DNA of 64,000 nt from Hyphomonadaceae bacterium (GTDB lineage Bacteria; Pseudomonadota; Alphaproteobacteria; Caulobacterales; Aquidulcibacteraceae), in contig JAEUMT010000028.1 of assembly GCA_016791365.1 (NCBI GenBank), positions 1 to 64,000 of the forward strand, read 5' to 3'. This document shows positions 53,010-61,887 of this stretch, piece after piece. Both the position numbers and the translations under genes were made by a program. Under the pieces are notes generated by a model, which made no database searches, was not told where the DNA came from, and saw nothing but the letters and a program-made list of their open reading frames with translations. The first letter of the stretch is position 1. Each line of letters starts with the position of its first letter.

Positions 53010-53735
53010 ATGGATAACGCACTCATGCTCGGCCTGCAGACGCAACGCGTCATGCAACGACGTATGGACGTTGCCGCCAACAATCTCGCCAACGTCGCCA
53101 CGACCGGATTCAAGGCTGACGGCCTGTTGCTCGAAGAAGCAGACCAGACCAACGCCCACGCGGAAGAAGACCCGCGCAACATCCGCTTCGTCCGCGACAT
53201 CGGCATCATCCACTACATGGAGCAGGGCCCGATGGAGATGACGGGCAATCCGCTCGACGTCGCGCTCGAAGGCGACGGCTTCATCATGGTGCAAGGCCCG
53301 AACGGGCCGCTCTACACGCGCGATGGCGCGTTTACGATATCGGGGGATGGACAGCTGATGACCAGCGATGGTCGCGCCGTCCTGAGCTCCGGGGGGGCGC
53401 CGATCGTGCTCGATCCGCAGGGCGAAAGCCCGGTGATCGGCCGCGACGGCGCAATACGTGTGGCCGGTGTCGAAGCCGGCCGCATCGGTACGGCGACATT
53501 CGCCGCACCAGGCGCGCTCTCAAAGGTCGGGGACAACCTTTGGGACGCGCAAGGACAAGCGCCGGGGGCGTTCGAAGGCGTGGTGGTGCAAGGCGCCATC
53601 GAGGGTTCGAACGTTCGTCCGGTCGTCGAGCTCACAAGGCTCATCGAAATATCGCGCGCTTATCAATCCGCAGCCAAAATAGTTTCGGGTGCGGATGAAT
53701 TGCGGCAGCGCGCGATCCAACAACTCGGCAGATAG
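53010..53735 (+). CDS. flgF: Flagellar basal-body rod protein FlgF
   Basis: A 241-residue proximal rod protein. It has the N-terminal MDNALMLGLQTQ and MDVAANNLANVATTGFKADG, the middle GNPLDVALEGDGFIMVQGPN, YTRDGAFTISGDGQLMTSDG and the C-terminal helix VELTRLIEISRAYQSAAKIV. The ATG at 53010 gives the family start; a longer frame upstream lacks similarity. No ribosome-binding site is visible, which fits the leaderless transcript predicted from the sigma-54 promoter. Confidence 0.95.
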   Translation: MDNALMLGLQTQRVMQRRMDVAANNLANVATTGFKADGLLLEEADQTNAHAEEDPRNIRFVRDIGIIHYMEQGPMEMTGNPLDVALEGDGFIMVQGPNGPLYTRDGAFTISGDGQLMTSDGRAVLSSGGAPIVLDPQGESPVIGRDGAIRVAGVEAGRIGTATFAAPGALSKVGDNLWDAQGQAPGAFEGVVVQGAIEGSNVRPVVELTRLIEISRAYQSAAKIVSGADELRQRAIQQLGR

Positions 53736-53748
53736 GAACTAGTCCCAC

Positions 53749-54534
53749 ATGCGCGCACTATCGATCGCCGCCAGCGGCATGCAGGCGCAACAGCTCAACG
53801 TCGACGTCATTTCGCACAACATCGCGAACATGAACACGACCGGCTTCAAGCGCCAGCGCGCCGAATTCCAGGACATGCTCTACCAGAACATGGAGCGGCC
53901 CGGCTCAACCTCGTCGGCGTCGGGGAGCGTTCTGCCGCTCGGTATTCAGCTCGGCGTTGGCGTCCGTACCGACGCGGTCGGCCGCATCACCGAGCAAGGC
54001 AGCATCACCGCGACGCAAAACCCGTACGATCTCGCCATCAACGGCCGCGGCTATTTCCAGGTCACGATGCCGTCAGGCCAGACCGGCTACACGCGCGCCG
54101 GCAACCTCGCGGTCAACGCTGACGGCCAGATGGTCACCGCCGACGGCTACGCAATCGAGCCGTCCATCACCGTGCCGGCCGAAGCAACCGCAATCTCGAT
54201 CTCGCGCGACGGCCTGGTCGAGGTCACGCTCGCCGGCCAAACCGATCCCCAACAGATCGGCCAACTCGAAATCGCGAACTTCATCAATCCGGCGGGTCTG
54301 GAAGGTATCGGCGACAACCTGTTCTTGGAGACGCCCGCCTCCGGCACGGCGACCACGGCCACACCGGGATCGCCTGGTTTCGGCACCTTGATGCAAGGCT
54401 TCCTTGAGCTTTCGAACGTCAACGCGGTCGAAGAAATCTCGTCGCTCATCGTGGCGCAGCGCGCATACGAGATGAACGCGCGCGTCATCACCGCCGCCGA
54501 CGAAATGCTTCAATCCACCACGCAACTGCGCTGA
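53749..54534 (+). CDS. flgG: Flagellar basal-body rod protein FlgG (distal rod)
   Basis: A 261-residue distal rod protein. It shows RALSIAASGMQAQQLNVDVI and SHNIANMNTTGFKRQRAEFQ at the N-terminus, RITEQGSITATQNPYDLAIN, GRGYFQVTMPSGQTGYTRAG, and the C-terminal helix VNAVEEISSLIVAQRAYEMN ARVITAADEML region. It is the usual length and follows flgF by 13 bases. Confidence 0.97.
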   Translation: MRALSIAASGMQAQQLNVDVISHNIANMNTTGFKRQRAEFQDMLYQNMERPGSTSSASGSVLPLGIQLGVGVRTDAVGRITEQGSITATQNPYDLAINGRGYFQVTMPSGQTGYTRAGNLAVNADGQMVTADGYAIEPSITVPAEATAISISRDGLVEVTLAGQTDPQQIGQLEIANFINPAGLEGIGDNLFLETPASGTATTATPGSPGFGTLMQGFLELSNVNAVEEISSLIVAQRAYEMNARVITAADEMLQSTTQLR

Positions 54535-54546
54535 GGGAGATAGACC

Positions 54547-55080
54547 ATGCTGTTGCGTCTCTGCATCGCCATCTGCCTCTACTTCGTGTGCTCGGCCGGC
54601 CTGGCGCACGCGCAGACGATCAACCTGCGTCCGCGCATCGAAGCGAACGGGGCGGCAGTCACCATGGGCGACGTCTTCGAAGGCCTGCCCTCGGACGTCG
54701 CGGGCCGCGCGCTTTCACCAGCGCCGGCTCCGGGCCAAATCGGCCAATTGCAAATGACTGTTCTCGCCGCCGCTGCTTCGGCCGCCGGCCTCGACTTCAC
54801 ACCGCCGCCAGGCGTCAACACTGTGCAAGTGATCCGCCCGGGCGGCGCGCGCGCGACACTGCCCGCGACCAATGGCGGCCGCACCGTCGCCGACGCCGCC
54901 GTCCGCCGCGGCGACTTCGTCAATCTCGTTTACGCAATGCCAGGCATGTCGCTCAACATGCGCGCCCGCGCGCTTGAAGACGGCGCCGTCGGCCAAGGCA
55001 TCCGCCTCCTCAACACGTCTTCGAACCGGACCATCGACGCGGTCGTGACCGGCCCGGGCGCCGCACGCGCCAACCCATGA
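54547..55080 (+). CDS. flgA: Flagellar P-ring chaperone FlgA
   Basis: A 177-residue exported periplasmic protein that assists P-ring (FlgI) assembly. A signal peptide (RLCIAICLYFVCSAGLAHA, cleavage before QTI) is followed by a region with GDVFEGLPSDVAGRALSPAP and a C-terminal SAF-like segment (VRRGDFVNLVYAMPGMSLNM, GAVGQGIRLLNTSSNRTIDA). It is shorter than typical FlgA but has the C-terminal motif. It starts 12 bases after flgG and overlaps flgH. Confidence 0.88.
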   Translation: MLLRLCIAICLYFVCSAGLAHAQTINLRPRIEANGAAVTMGDVFEGLPSDVAGRALSPAPAPGQIGQLQMTVLAAAASAAGLDFTPPPGVNTVQVIRPGGARATLPATNGGRTVADAAVRRGDFVNLVYAMPGMSLNMRARALEDGAVGQGIRLLNTSSNRTIDAVVTGPGAARANP

Positions 55081-55886
55081 GCAAGGATACAACGATGCGC
55101 ACTCTCGCCCTCCTCGCTCTCGCCGCAACCGGCGTCACCGGTTGCGCCAGTGTCGATACCGCCGATCTGTCGCGCGACGCACTTGCCGCGCCCGGCATCG
55201 CCTATGACGCCGCGCGTCGCGGGCTTTCCGGGCCGCAGCTGCATCCGGTGCAAACGCCCGCCGCCCTCACGGGCGGTCAACAGCAAACCATGCCGCAGCC
55301 CGAAGCGGTGGTTTACGAGCCGGCGCTGGCGAACTCGCTCTGGCGCACCGGCTCACGCAGCTTCTTCAACGATCAGCGCGCATCGCGCATCGGCGACATC
55401 ATCACGGTCGAGATCGAGATCGACGACAGCGCCGAACTCAGCAATTCATCGAACCGCCAGCGCTCGGCTTCAACCTCCGCCGGCGTCAGCAATTTCTTCG
55501 GCCTCGAAACCGCCGTCGGCCAGGTGCTGAACAACGCCTTCGATCCCTCGAACATGATCAGCGCGGACGCTGACAGCAGCCACAACGGCACGGGCGCGAT
55601 CAACCGCGAGGAAAAAATCGAGCTGACGGTCGCCGCCGTGATCGTCGATCGTCTGCCGAATGGCAATCTGGTGCTAGCCGGCCGCCAGGAGGTGCGCATC
55701 AACGGCGAACTGCGCGAGCTCACCGTCAGCGGCATCATTCGCCCCGAGGACGTGACGGCGCGCAACCGCGTCAACCACACGCAGATCGCCGAAGCGCGCA
55801 TCTCGTACGGCGGCCGCGGTTCGATCAGCGCCGTGCAGCGCCCCAATTGGGGTCAACGCATCGGCGACGCCATCACGCCCTGGTAA
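55077..55886 (+). CDS. flgH: Flagellar L-ring protein FlgH
   Basis: A 269-residue lipoprotein of the outer-membrane ring. The lipobox is VTGC following a short hydrophobic signal (TLALLALAATG). Family motifs are SLWRTGSRSFFNDQRASRIG, DIITVEIEIDDSAELSNSSN, RLPNGNLVLAGRQEVRINGE and RELTVSGIIRPEDVTARNRV, then the end GQRIGDAITPW. The start at 55077 overlaps flgA as ATGA; an internal ATG at 55095 is an alternative. Confidence 0.95.
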   Translation: MSKDTTMRTLALLALAATGVTGCASVDTADLSRDALAAPGIAYDAARRGLSGPQLHPVQTPAALTGGQQQTMPQPEAVVYEPALANSLWRTGSRSFFNDQRASRIGDIITVEIEIDDSAELSNSSNRQRSASTSAGVSNFFGLETAVGQVLNNAFDPSNMISADADSSHNGTGAINREEKIELTVAAVIVDRLPNGNLVLAGRQEVRINGELRELTVSGIIRPEDVTARNRVNHTQIAEARISYGGRGSISAVQRPNWGQRIGDAITPW

Positions 55887-55929
55887 TCGCCAGGCATCGC
55901 GACATGAAACGGATGCACCCGCATGGAGC

Positions 55930-55947
55930 GCGGGCGTCCTTGCCCGC
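55930..55947. terminator. Hairpin between flgH and a convergent gene
   Basis: GCGGGC at 55930-55935 pairs with GCCCGC at 55942-55947 with a six-base loop, in the 81-base gap between flgH and the convergent methyltransferase gene. It may end either transcript. There is no run of T, so a rho-independent mechanism is doubtful. Confidence 0.4.
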
Positions 55948-55967
55948 CTGCGGCTACGCGCGATGCT

Positions 55968-57008
55968 TTAGGCGATCGCGCGCAAAGCTTGTGCGGGATC
56001 GTTGACGTTCGTCATATCTTCGGCCGCGGCCGGCTTGCGCGCGCGGATTTCGAGACCATTGCCGCCCACCTGGATGTGGATGTCGGTCAGGCCCGCCTCT
56101 TTGCACCAGCGCATCATCGTGCCGCGGCTCTTCGGCTGATCGTATTGCGGCGCCAGCATGTCGAACGTATCGAGGATGCTGTACTCAACCAGCTGCTCTT
56201 CGGTGAACCCGGGACGCGCGCCGCGATAATCCTTCACCGGAAAGAAAATCTGATTGTAGGGATGCAGCGGCGGCATCACCTTCATGTACGCCGGCACGAT
56301 CTTGCGGCACCAGGCCAGCAGCTTTTCCTGGTTCATGTGCTTGGTGAACCAGCGCACGCGATACCGCGAATGGAAAATCCACTTCCACGCGTCGTACACG
56401 TCGACAGCGATCTCGCCGCCCGGCTTGACCATGCCGACCAGGTTGAAGAATGATTTCTTCACGTCCGGCGTATGTTGAATGACGCCATAGCAGAACACGC
56501 GATCGAACGATTCCGGCTTGAACGGCATCTCGTAGATGCTCGCCTGCGAAACCGTCGCGCCATTCTTGGCGAACGAATCGTGCGTCACATCGGCGGCGAC
56601 GCTGTAGTCGAACGAAATTACCCGCGCGCCGGTGCCCAGCATGATCTCGGTGAACCGGCCCGAGCCGCAGCCGGCTTCAAGGATCGTCTGGCCTTCCATG
56701 TTCGCCGGCCAGCCGGTGCCATTGAAAAAACGATCGCGGGATTCGGTATTGCCCGTCGCGCTATCGACCTGCGTCTTGCGAAACTCAGCCCATTGTTTGC
56801 CGAAATTGCTGGTGTACCCTTCATCGACAACGAAGCGCGGAATGCCATCGACGCGGTAGCTATGCCCGCGCTCGCAAATCATCGAACCGCGAAGCGCATC
56901 GGCTGCGTCAGCATCGGCGCGATAGGTGAATGCGCTCCGGCATTGCGGGCACGCGTAGAGATCAAGATTCTTCGGCGAGTTCGGCACATCCGCTCCCAGC
57001 GCAGCCAT
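55968..57008 (-). CDS. Class I SAM-dependent methyltransferase with N-terminal zinc-ribbon-like domain
   Basis: A 346-residue protein. Residues 15-70 hold a Trm112-like cysteine ribbon (YACPQCRSAFTY, then SMICERGHSYRVDGIPRF). The methyltransferase domain at about 85-240 has ILEAGCGSGRFTEIMLGTGA, ISFDYSVAADVT, ASIYEMPFKPESFDRVFCYG and IQHTPDVKKSFFNLVGMVKP. The C-terminal part is specific to this group. Such proteins often sit in carbohydrate or polyketide clusters. Although it lies between flagellar genes, no flagellar function is indicated. Confidence 0.85.
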   Translation of the reverse strand: MAALGADVPNSPKNLDLYACPQCRSAFTYRADADAADALRGSMICERGHSYRVDGIPRFVVDEGYTSNFGKQWAEFRKTQVDSATGNTESRDRFFNGTGWPANMEGQTILEAGCGSGRFTEIMLGTGARVISFDYSVAADVTHDSFAKNGATVSQASIYEMPFKPESFDRVFCYGVIQHTPDVKKSFFNLVGMVKPGGEIAVDVYDAWKWIFHSRYRVRWFTKHMNQEKLLAWCRKIVPAYMKVMPPLHPYNQIFFPVKDYRGARPGFTEEQLVEYSILDTFDMLAPQYDQPKSRGTMMRWCKEAGLTDIHIQVGGNGLEIRARKPAAAEDMTNVNDPAQALRAIA

Positions 57009-57196
57009 CGGATGTCACGCCCGATGCGAATACAAACGTTTATGATAAGCCTGGAAGAAATATGCGTATTTGGCGCGCGCGGGAAATCGTTTCCCCCATC
57101 GCATGCATAAAATGGACGTTAAGGTTGATCCGTGCCGCCGCGCTGCGTCACGCGCTCATCATGTCGCTTTTGCGACGGCGACGAGCGTGCGGTCGC

Positions 57197-58798
57197 TCAA
57201 TTCACGCGTCTATCTTTGCCCACCCAAAAAGGTTCACGCAATTCGCGGCGCAGAATTTTTCCGCTCGCGCTGCGCGGCAGCGGCGTCGCCAGGAAATCCA
57301 CGCTCCGCGGCGCTTTGAAGTGCGCAATGCGTGAGCGTGCAAACGCGATGATGTCCGCCGCATCGGGCGACACGCCGGGCTTCGGCACCACGATCGCCTT
57401 AACCGCCTCGCCCCACGTTTCATCGGGCACCCCAATCACCGCGACTTCGGCGACATGCGGATGACCATGCACCGCGTTCTCGACCTCGGCAGGGTAAACG
57501 TTCTCACCGCCGCTGATGATCATGTCCTTGATGCGGTCCTGGATGAAGACATAGCCGTCCGCGTCGATGTAGCCGGCATCGCCGGTGCGCAACCAGCCAT
57601 CGCCATCTACCGTCGCCGCCGTGGCTTCGTCCTTGCGCCAGTACCCTTTCATGTTCGCGGCCGAGCGAGTCGCGATCTCGCCAATTTCGTTCGGCCCAAG
57701 GCGTTTGCCCTCCGGATCGAGAATGGCCATCTCAACGCCAGGCATCGGCAACCCCGCCGAGCGCATCCGCTCATTGCCTTTGGGATCGTGATCGGCGGGC
57801 GGCAGATACGTCACCGTGCCCGTCGTTTCCGTCATCCCGTATTGCTGCACGAACCCGCAGCCGAACACATCCATGCATTCGCGCAGAAGATCGACCGGCA
57901 TCGGCGATGCGCCATAAAGAATGTGCGTCAGGCTCGAATAATCGATCTCACGCGCACGCGGCATCCGGATCACGAACTGCAACGCCGCTGGCACCATGAA
58001 CATCTTGGCGATGCGTTCGCGCGGAATGACCTCCAGCGCTTCCATCGGATTGAAATCGCGCGCGACGACATTCTTCACGCCATTAACCAGCCCGACCAGG
58101 CACCAGCCTGTGCCGCCAATATGCGCCACCGGCATCGCGCAATAGCTTACTTCGCCCTCGTTCCACTCATTCCAGCCCATGCGCGCTTCGGCCAGGTTGC
58201 GGCGCGAGCGCAGGATGTTCGCGCTCGTCAGCATCACGCCCTTCGGACGCCCTGTCGTGCCTGACGTGTAAAGCAACAGCGCCGTCGCCGAAGGCGCCAC
58301 CGGGATCGCCAAATCCTGCGCCGGATGCGCGTCGCGCCACGCCGCATACACAGGATACGCATGCGCGCCTGGCTCCATCGCGATGATCTTCGGCTTGCTT
58401 TCGCTCTTCGCGGCCGCCGCTTCGCCGACCTCAACGCACTCAGGCCCGACAAACAGCAAATGCGCGCCCGCATCATCAATGATGTACGCGACTTCGTCCG
58501 CCGACAGCCGCCAGCCAATCGGCGCCATCACCGCGCCAATCTTCACCACCGCGAACAGCAGTTCGAAATAATGATCGCTGTTCTTGCCGAAATAGCAGAC
58601 CCGGTCGCCCGCCTTCAATCCCGCCGCCGCCAACGCCGCGCTTGCGCGGTTCGATTGCGCATCCAGCGCCGCAAACGTCGTCTCGCGCCCCTCGAAGCTC
58701 AGCGCCACCTTATCGCCGCGCATCCGCGCATGGTGACGCGGCACGTCGCCCAAAGTCGGCATCAGGTCGAACTCGTCCGGTTGCAGCGACGCCGCCAT
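57197..58798 (-). CDS. Acyl-CoA synthetase (AMP-forming)
   Basis: A 533-residue member of the adenylate-forming family, activating a carboxylic or fatty acid to its CoA ester. Core motifs are LLLYTSGTTGRPKGVMLTSA, the YGMTETTG motif, DGWLRTGDAGYIDADGYVFI, DRIKDMIISGGENVYPAEVE and the catalytic lysine in LPRSASGKILRRELR. The ATG at 58798 is preceded by GGGAG at a good distance; the ATG at 58804 is possible. Substrate is not fixed; it resembles the FadD3/long-chain group. Confidence 0.92.
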   Translation of the reverse strand: MAASLQPDEFDLMPTLGDVPRHHARMRGDKVALSFEGRETTFAALDAQSNRASAALAAAGLKAGDRVCYFGKNSDHYFELLFAVVKIGAVMAPIGWRLSADEVAYIIDDAGAHLLFVGPECVEVGEAAAAKSESKPKIIAMEPGAHAYPVYAAWRDAHPAQDLAIPVAPSATALLLYTSGTTGRPKGVMLTSANILRSRRNLAEARMGWNEWNEGEVSYCAMPVAHIGGTGWCLVGLVNGVKNVVARDFNPMEALEVIPRERIAKMFMVPAALQFVIRMPRAREIDYSSLTHILYGASPMPVDLLRECMDVFGCGFVQQYGMTETTGTVTYLPPADHDPKGNERMRSAGLPMPGVEMAILDPEGKRLGPNEIGEIATRSAANMKGYWRKDEATAATVDGDGWLRTGDAGYIDADGYVFIQDRIKDMIISGGENVYPAEVENAVHGHPHVAEVAVIGVPDETWGEAVKAIVVPKPGVSPDAADIIAFARSRIAHFKAPRSVDFLATPLPRSASGKILRRELREPFWVGKDRRVN

Positions 58799-58858
58799 GC
58801 CCATCTCCCGCTTGTTCTTTTGAGAGACCTTAGCGCAGGCGCGGAGAATGTGGAGCGT

Positions 58859-59314
58859 TTAGCTTCCGACGCCGCGCGCCATCAGCGCCGCGAACAACAC
58901 CAGCAGCGCCAGCAGATGTACTTCGATCATCACCAACCCGCGGACGCGCTTGGCGTCCGCTTCGGTCACAGCGAACGCCGCATCCTGGCCCGCCTGCCTG
59001 ACCCAGCGAAGGAACGCGCGCGTCGGCGCGATGGAGATCAGTCCGATAACGCCGAACACCGCCATCTTCGCCCAGAAGAACGGCTGGTCCGCATAATACG
59101 CGGCGCCCTTGGCGCCCCAGAACACGCGCGCCACGCCCGCCAGGATCACGCCGACTGCGCTAATTCCATAAAACAGATCCGCGCGCAGCAGCAGCCGCGC
59201 CACCCGTCCATCAACGGGCAAGCGGAGCATGAACGCCTCCGCCGCCAGCGCCCCGACCAGGATCAGCGCGAAGGCAAAGTGCAGAAAAGACAAGGCCGCG
59301 TCGTGCAGGAGCAT
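58859..59314 (-). CDS. DUF2214 family membrane protein
   Basis: A 151-residue inner-membrane protein with four helices (FLHFAFALILVGALAAEAFM, GISAVGVILAGVARVFWG, FFWAKMAVFGVIGLISIAPT and VMIEVHLLALLVLFAALMAR). The DUF2214 family has no known function. It follows dksA by 37 bases on the same strand. Confidence 0.82.
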   Translation of the reverse strand: MLLHDAALSFLHFAFALILVGALAAEAFMLRLPVDGRVARLLLRADLFYGISAVGVILAGVARVFWGAKGAAYYADQPFFWAKMAVFGVIGLISIAPTRAFLRWVRQAGQDAAFAVTEADAKRVRGLVMIEVHLLALLVLFAALMARGVGS

Positions 59315-59351
59315 CGGCGCAGCCTAATCGCTCAACCCGTTACGGGAAACG

Positions 59352-59765
59352 TCAATCGTCGCGGTGGACGCGCTCGCGGCGCTCGTGGCGCTCCTGCGCC
59401 TCCAGGGAAAGCGTGGCGATCGGGCGCGCTTCCAGACGCGAGAGCGCGATCGGCTCGCCCGTCTCTTCGCAATAGCCATACGAGCCATCATCGATCCGGC
59501 GCAGCGCTTCATCGATCTTGGCGATCAGCTTGCGCTGGCGATCGCGGGTGCGAAGCTCCAACGCACGGTCGGTTTCGCTCGTCGCGCGGTCGGCGAGATC
59601 GGCCTCGTTGACCGTGTCCTGCTGCAGCGTCGCAATCGTGCCGCGGGACTCCTCGAGGATCTCATCCTTCCACGCCAGCAACTTCGCGCGAAAGAACTCC
59701 CGCTGCCGGTCATTCATGAACGGCTCGTCTTCGCTGGGGCGATATGCTTTCGTCGAGGTCGCCAT
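59352..59765 (-). CDS. dksA: RNA polymerase-binding transcription factor DksA
   Basis: A 137-residue regulator that enters the RNA polymerase secondary channel and acts with ppGpp. The coiled coil has the tip aspartates D56 and D59 in NEADLADRATSETDRALELR, followed by RDRQRKLIAKIDEALRRIDD. The zinc-finger region YGYCEETGEPIALSRLEARP, ATLSLEAQERH keeps only C99; the other three zinc cysteines of the E. coli protein are absent. That pattern also occurs in other alphaproteobacterial DksA proteins. Confidence 0.94.
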   Translation of the reverse strand: MATSTKAYRPSEDEPFMNDRQREFFRAKLLAWKDEILEESRGTIATLQQDTVNEADLADRATSETDRALELRTRDRQRKLIAKIDEALRRIDDGSYGYCEETGEPIALSRLEARPIATLSLEAQERHERRERVHRDD

Positions 59766-59884
59766 ATGGAACTCCGAGACCGCCTAATCCGAGGCGCGCG
59801 CCTTATAACCGTGGGCCTAAACGCCGTCCATTGAGCAAGACGGGCGCCAAAGTCATGCATTTTCCGCACGTTGCGGTGCAGCAA

Positions 59885-60301
59885 TTATAATTTTTCGGAC
59901 ATCCGCTCGAGCTTCGCCGCTTCTACCGCGAGCCTGACGTCAATCTCGTGAAGGACAGCGTCCAAACCGGCGTCCCCGGTCTTCTCCGAGCGGCCGTGCA
60001 GCGCCTCAAGCTTGGCCCTCAGCCCCCCGGGCGCCCGCCCAAGCAACAGCCCCTTCTCCAACTCTTCCAGCGTATCCAACGCCTCCTCGCCGCGCCGGCG
60101 CTGACGCGAGCGGCGCTGGGACGGGTTCTCATCCCCCTGAAGCGCCAGAATAGAGTCCAGCGAAGCCACCGCGCCGGTGGGCGTCGCCGCCGTCGTCCGC
60201 TGCGGCGCATCCATGGCCGGCGCAAATCCCGGCGCGGCTGTCTTGCCCGCCTTACCGGCGGCATTCGACGCCCCAACATTGCGACCTGGTTCGATCTTCA
60301 T
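59885..60301 (-). CDS. fliX: Flagellar assembly regulator FliX
   Basis: A 138-residue protein known from Caulobacter as a partner of the sigma-54 activator FlbD, coupling basal body assembly to late gene expression. The N-terminus KIEPGRNVGASNAAGKAG, a basic stretch RRSRQRRRGEEALDTLEELE and the GLLLGRAPGGLRAKLEALHG C-terminal helix fit the family. It is divergent from flgI, the Caulobacter arrangement, with a 90-base gap rich in TTAA. Confidence 0.85.
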   Translation of the reverse strand: MKIEPGRNVGASNAAGKAGKTAAPGFAPAMDAPQRTTAATPTGAVASLDSILALQGDENPSQRRSRQRRRGEEALDTLEELEKGLLLGRAPGGLRAKLEALHGRSEKTGDAGLDAVLHEIDVRLAVEAAKLERMSEKL

Positions 60302-60391
60302 CGCCGCGAACTCTCAGCTGCTGCTGTTTCCGATTGATTAACGTTTAAAACTTGAACCGGTCATTAACCGAACTGCTCGCCTATCACTCAG
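60302..60391. promoter_or_regulatory. Divergent fliX-flgI promoter region
   Basis: The 90-base gap has two TTAA motifs close together at 60340-60350 (ATTAACGTTTAAAAC) and a TTAACC at 60365-60370, which are CtrA half-site-like sequences. No sigma-54 site with a GG-N10-GC core was found. Whether CtrA controls these genes here is inference from Caulobacter. Confidence 0.35.
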
Positions 60392-61528
60392 ATGGGAATA
60401 GCCACTCGCGCTGCGCGCACAGCTTTGCTTGCCGTCTGCTCCGTCGCCGCCATGACCGCGCCGATCGCCGCGCCGATGGCGTATGCCGGCACGCGCATCA
60501 AGGACATCACCGATTTCGAAGGCGTCCGCGAGAACCAGCTCGTCGGCTACGGTCTCGTCGTCGGCCTCGCCGGCACTGGTGACTCGCTGCGAAACTCCGC
60601 CTTCACGCGCCAAAGCCTGGAAGCGATGCTTGAGCGTCTCGGCGTCGCCGCCGCCGGCGCCAACCTCAACACCCGCAACGTCGCCGCCGTCATGGTCACC
60701 GCGAACCTGCCGCCGTTCGCGTCGCAAGGCTCGCGCATCGACGTCACCGTGTCAGCACTGGGCGATGCGCGCAGCCTGGCCGGCGGCCAATTGCTCGTCA
60801 CCCCGCTCATGGGCGCCGATCAACAAGTGTACGCCGTCGCGCAAGGTCCGCTCGCCATCGGCGGCTTCGCGGCGTCCGGCCAATCCGGCTCATCGGTCAC
60901 GCGCGGCGTGCCCACCGCCGGCCGCATCGCCTCCGGCGCGCTCGTCGAACGCGAAATCCATTTCGACATCGCAGCGCAGCAGGAATTGCGTTTGGCCTTG
61001 CGAAACCCCGATTTCACCACCGCCCAGCGCGTCGCTGGCGCCATCAATCATCTTGTCGGCACGAACGTCGCGCGCGCCGCGAACCCGGGCTCGGTCGTGC
61101 TTTCGCGCCCGACCGAATATGCCGGCGACATGGTCTCGCTCATCAGCCAAATCGAGAACCTCGAAGTTGAGGTCGACACGCCCGCGCGCATCGTCATCGA
61201 CGAAAGCTCCGGCATCGTTGTCATGGGCGAGAACGTGAAGGTCTCCACCGTCGCGATCGCACAAGGCAATCTCACCATCTCGATCCAGGAAGATCCATTC
61301 GTCAGCCAGCCCGCTCCGCTTAGCCGCGGTGAAACCGTTGTCGTGCCCTCCACCGGCGTGAACGTTGAAGAGGAAGAAGGCGGCCTCGTCATGGTGCCTG
61401 GCGGCGTGCCGCTGCGCCAGCTGGTCAACGGCCTCAACGCACTCGGCGTCACCCCGCGCGACATGATCTCGATCCTGCAGGCGCTCAAAGCCGCCGGCGC
61501 GATCCAAGCCGATATCGAAGTGATGTAA
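60392..61528 (+). CDS. flgI: Flagellar P-ring protein FlgI
   Basis: A 378-residue periplasmic ring protein. A signal peptide with likely cleavage after AYA is followed by TRIKDITDFEGVRENQLVGY, GLVVGLAGTGDSLRN, NLNTRNVAAVMVTANLPPFA, GSRIDVTVSALGDARSLAGG and the C-terminal LRQLVNGLNALGVTPRDMIS. The length is typical. Its stop overlaps the next start. Confidence 0.97.
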   Translation: MGIATRAARTALLAVCSVAAMTAPIAAPMAYAGTRIKDITDFEGVRENQLVGYGLVVGLAGTGDSLRNSAFTRQSLEAMLERLGVAAAGANLNTRNVAAVMVTANLPPFASQGSRIDVTVSALGDARSLAGGQLLVTPLMGADQQVYAVAQGPLAIGGFAASGQSGSSVTRGVPTAGRIASGALVEREIHFDIAAQQELRLALRNPDFTTAQRVAGAINHLVGTNVARAANPGSVVLSRPTEYAGDMVSLISQIENLEVEVDTPARIVIDESSGIVVMGENVKVSTVAIAQGNLTISIQEDPFVSQPAPLSRGETVVVPSTGVNVEEEEGGLVMVPGGVPLRQLVNGLNALGVTPRDMISILQALKAAGAIQADIEVM

Positions 61529-61887
61529 TGCCCGGTCCGATCGCACTTCCCGGCGCGCCCCTGCCGATGAGCACGGCGCAGCAACCGCTAAGCCAAACCA
61601 CCAGCATGGAAGCGCAGCTGCGCCGCGCCGCCGAAGAATTCGAGAGCGTGTTCCTCTCGGAAATGCTCGCGCCAATGTTTGAAGGCCTCGACACCGACGG
61701 CCTTGGCGGCGGCGGCATGGGCGAAGAAATCTTCCGCCCCATGCTGGTCGAGCGCTACGCCGACTCCATCAGCCGCTCCGGCGGTATCGGCATCGCCGAC
61801 AGCGTCGTGCGCGAGTTCATGCGCATGCAAGCGGCGCAACCTGTCGCCGTCCCGACCACGGAGGAGCCCGATGGCGCTCATCGCTGA
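61528..61887 (+). CDS. Rod-binding protein (FlgJ N-terminal domain/CheL-like)
   Basis: A 119-residue protein with the rod-binding core LRRAAEEFESVFLSEMLAPM followed by MGEEIFRPMLVERYADSISR and GGIGIADSVVREFMRMQA. It corresponds to the FlgJ N-terminal domain without the muramidase part, called CheL in some alphaproteobacteria, and probably serves as a rod cap or rod-assembly factor. It overlaps flgI by one base and the FlgN-like gene by 17 bases. Confidence 0.88.
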   Translation: MPGPIALPGAPLPMSTAQQPLSQTTSMEAQLRRAAEEFESVFLSEMLAPMFEGLDTDGLGGGGMGEEIFRPMLVERYADSISRSGGIGIADSVVREFMRMQAAQPVAVPTTEEPDGAHR

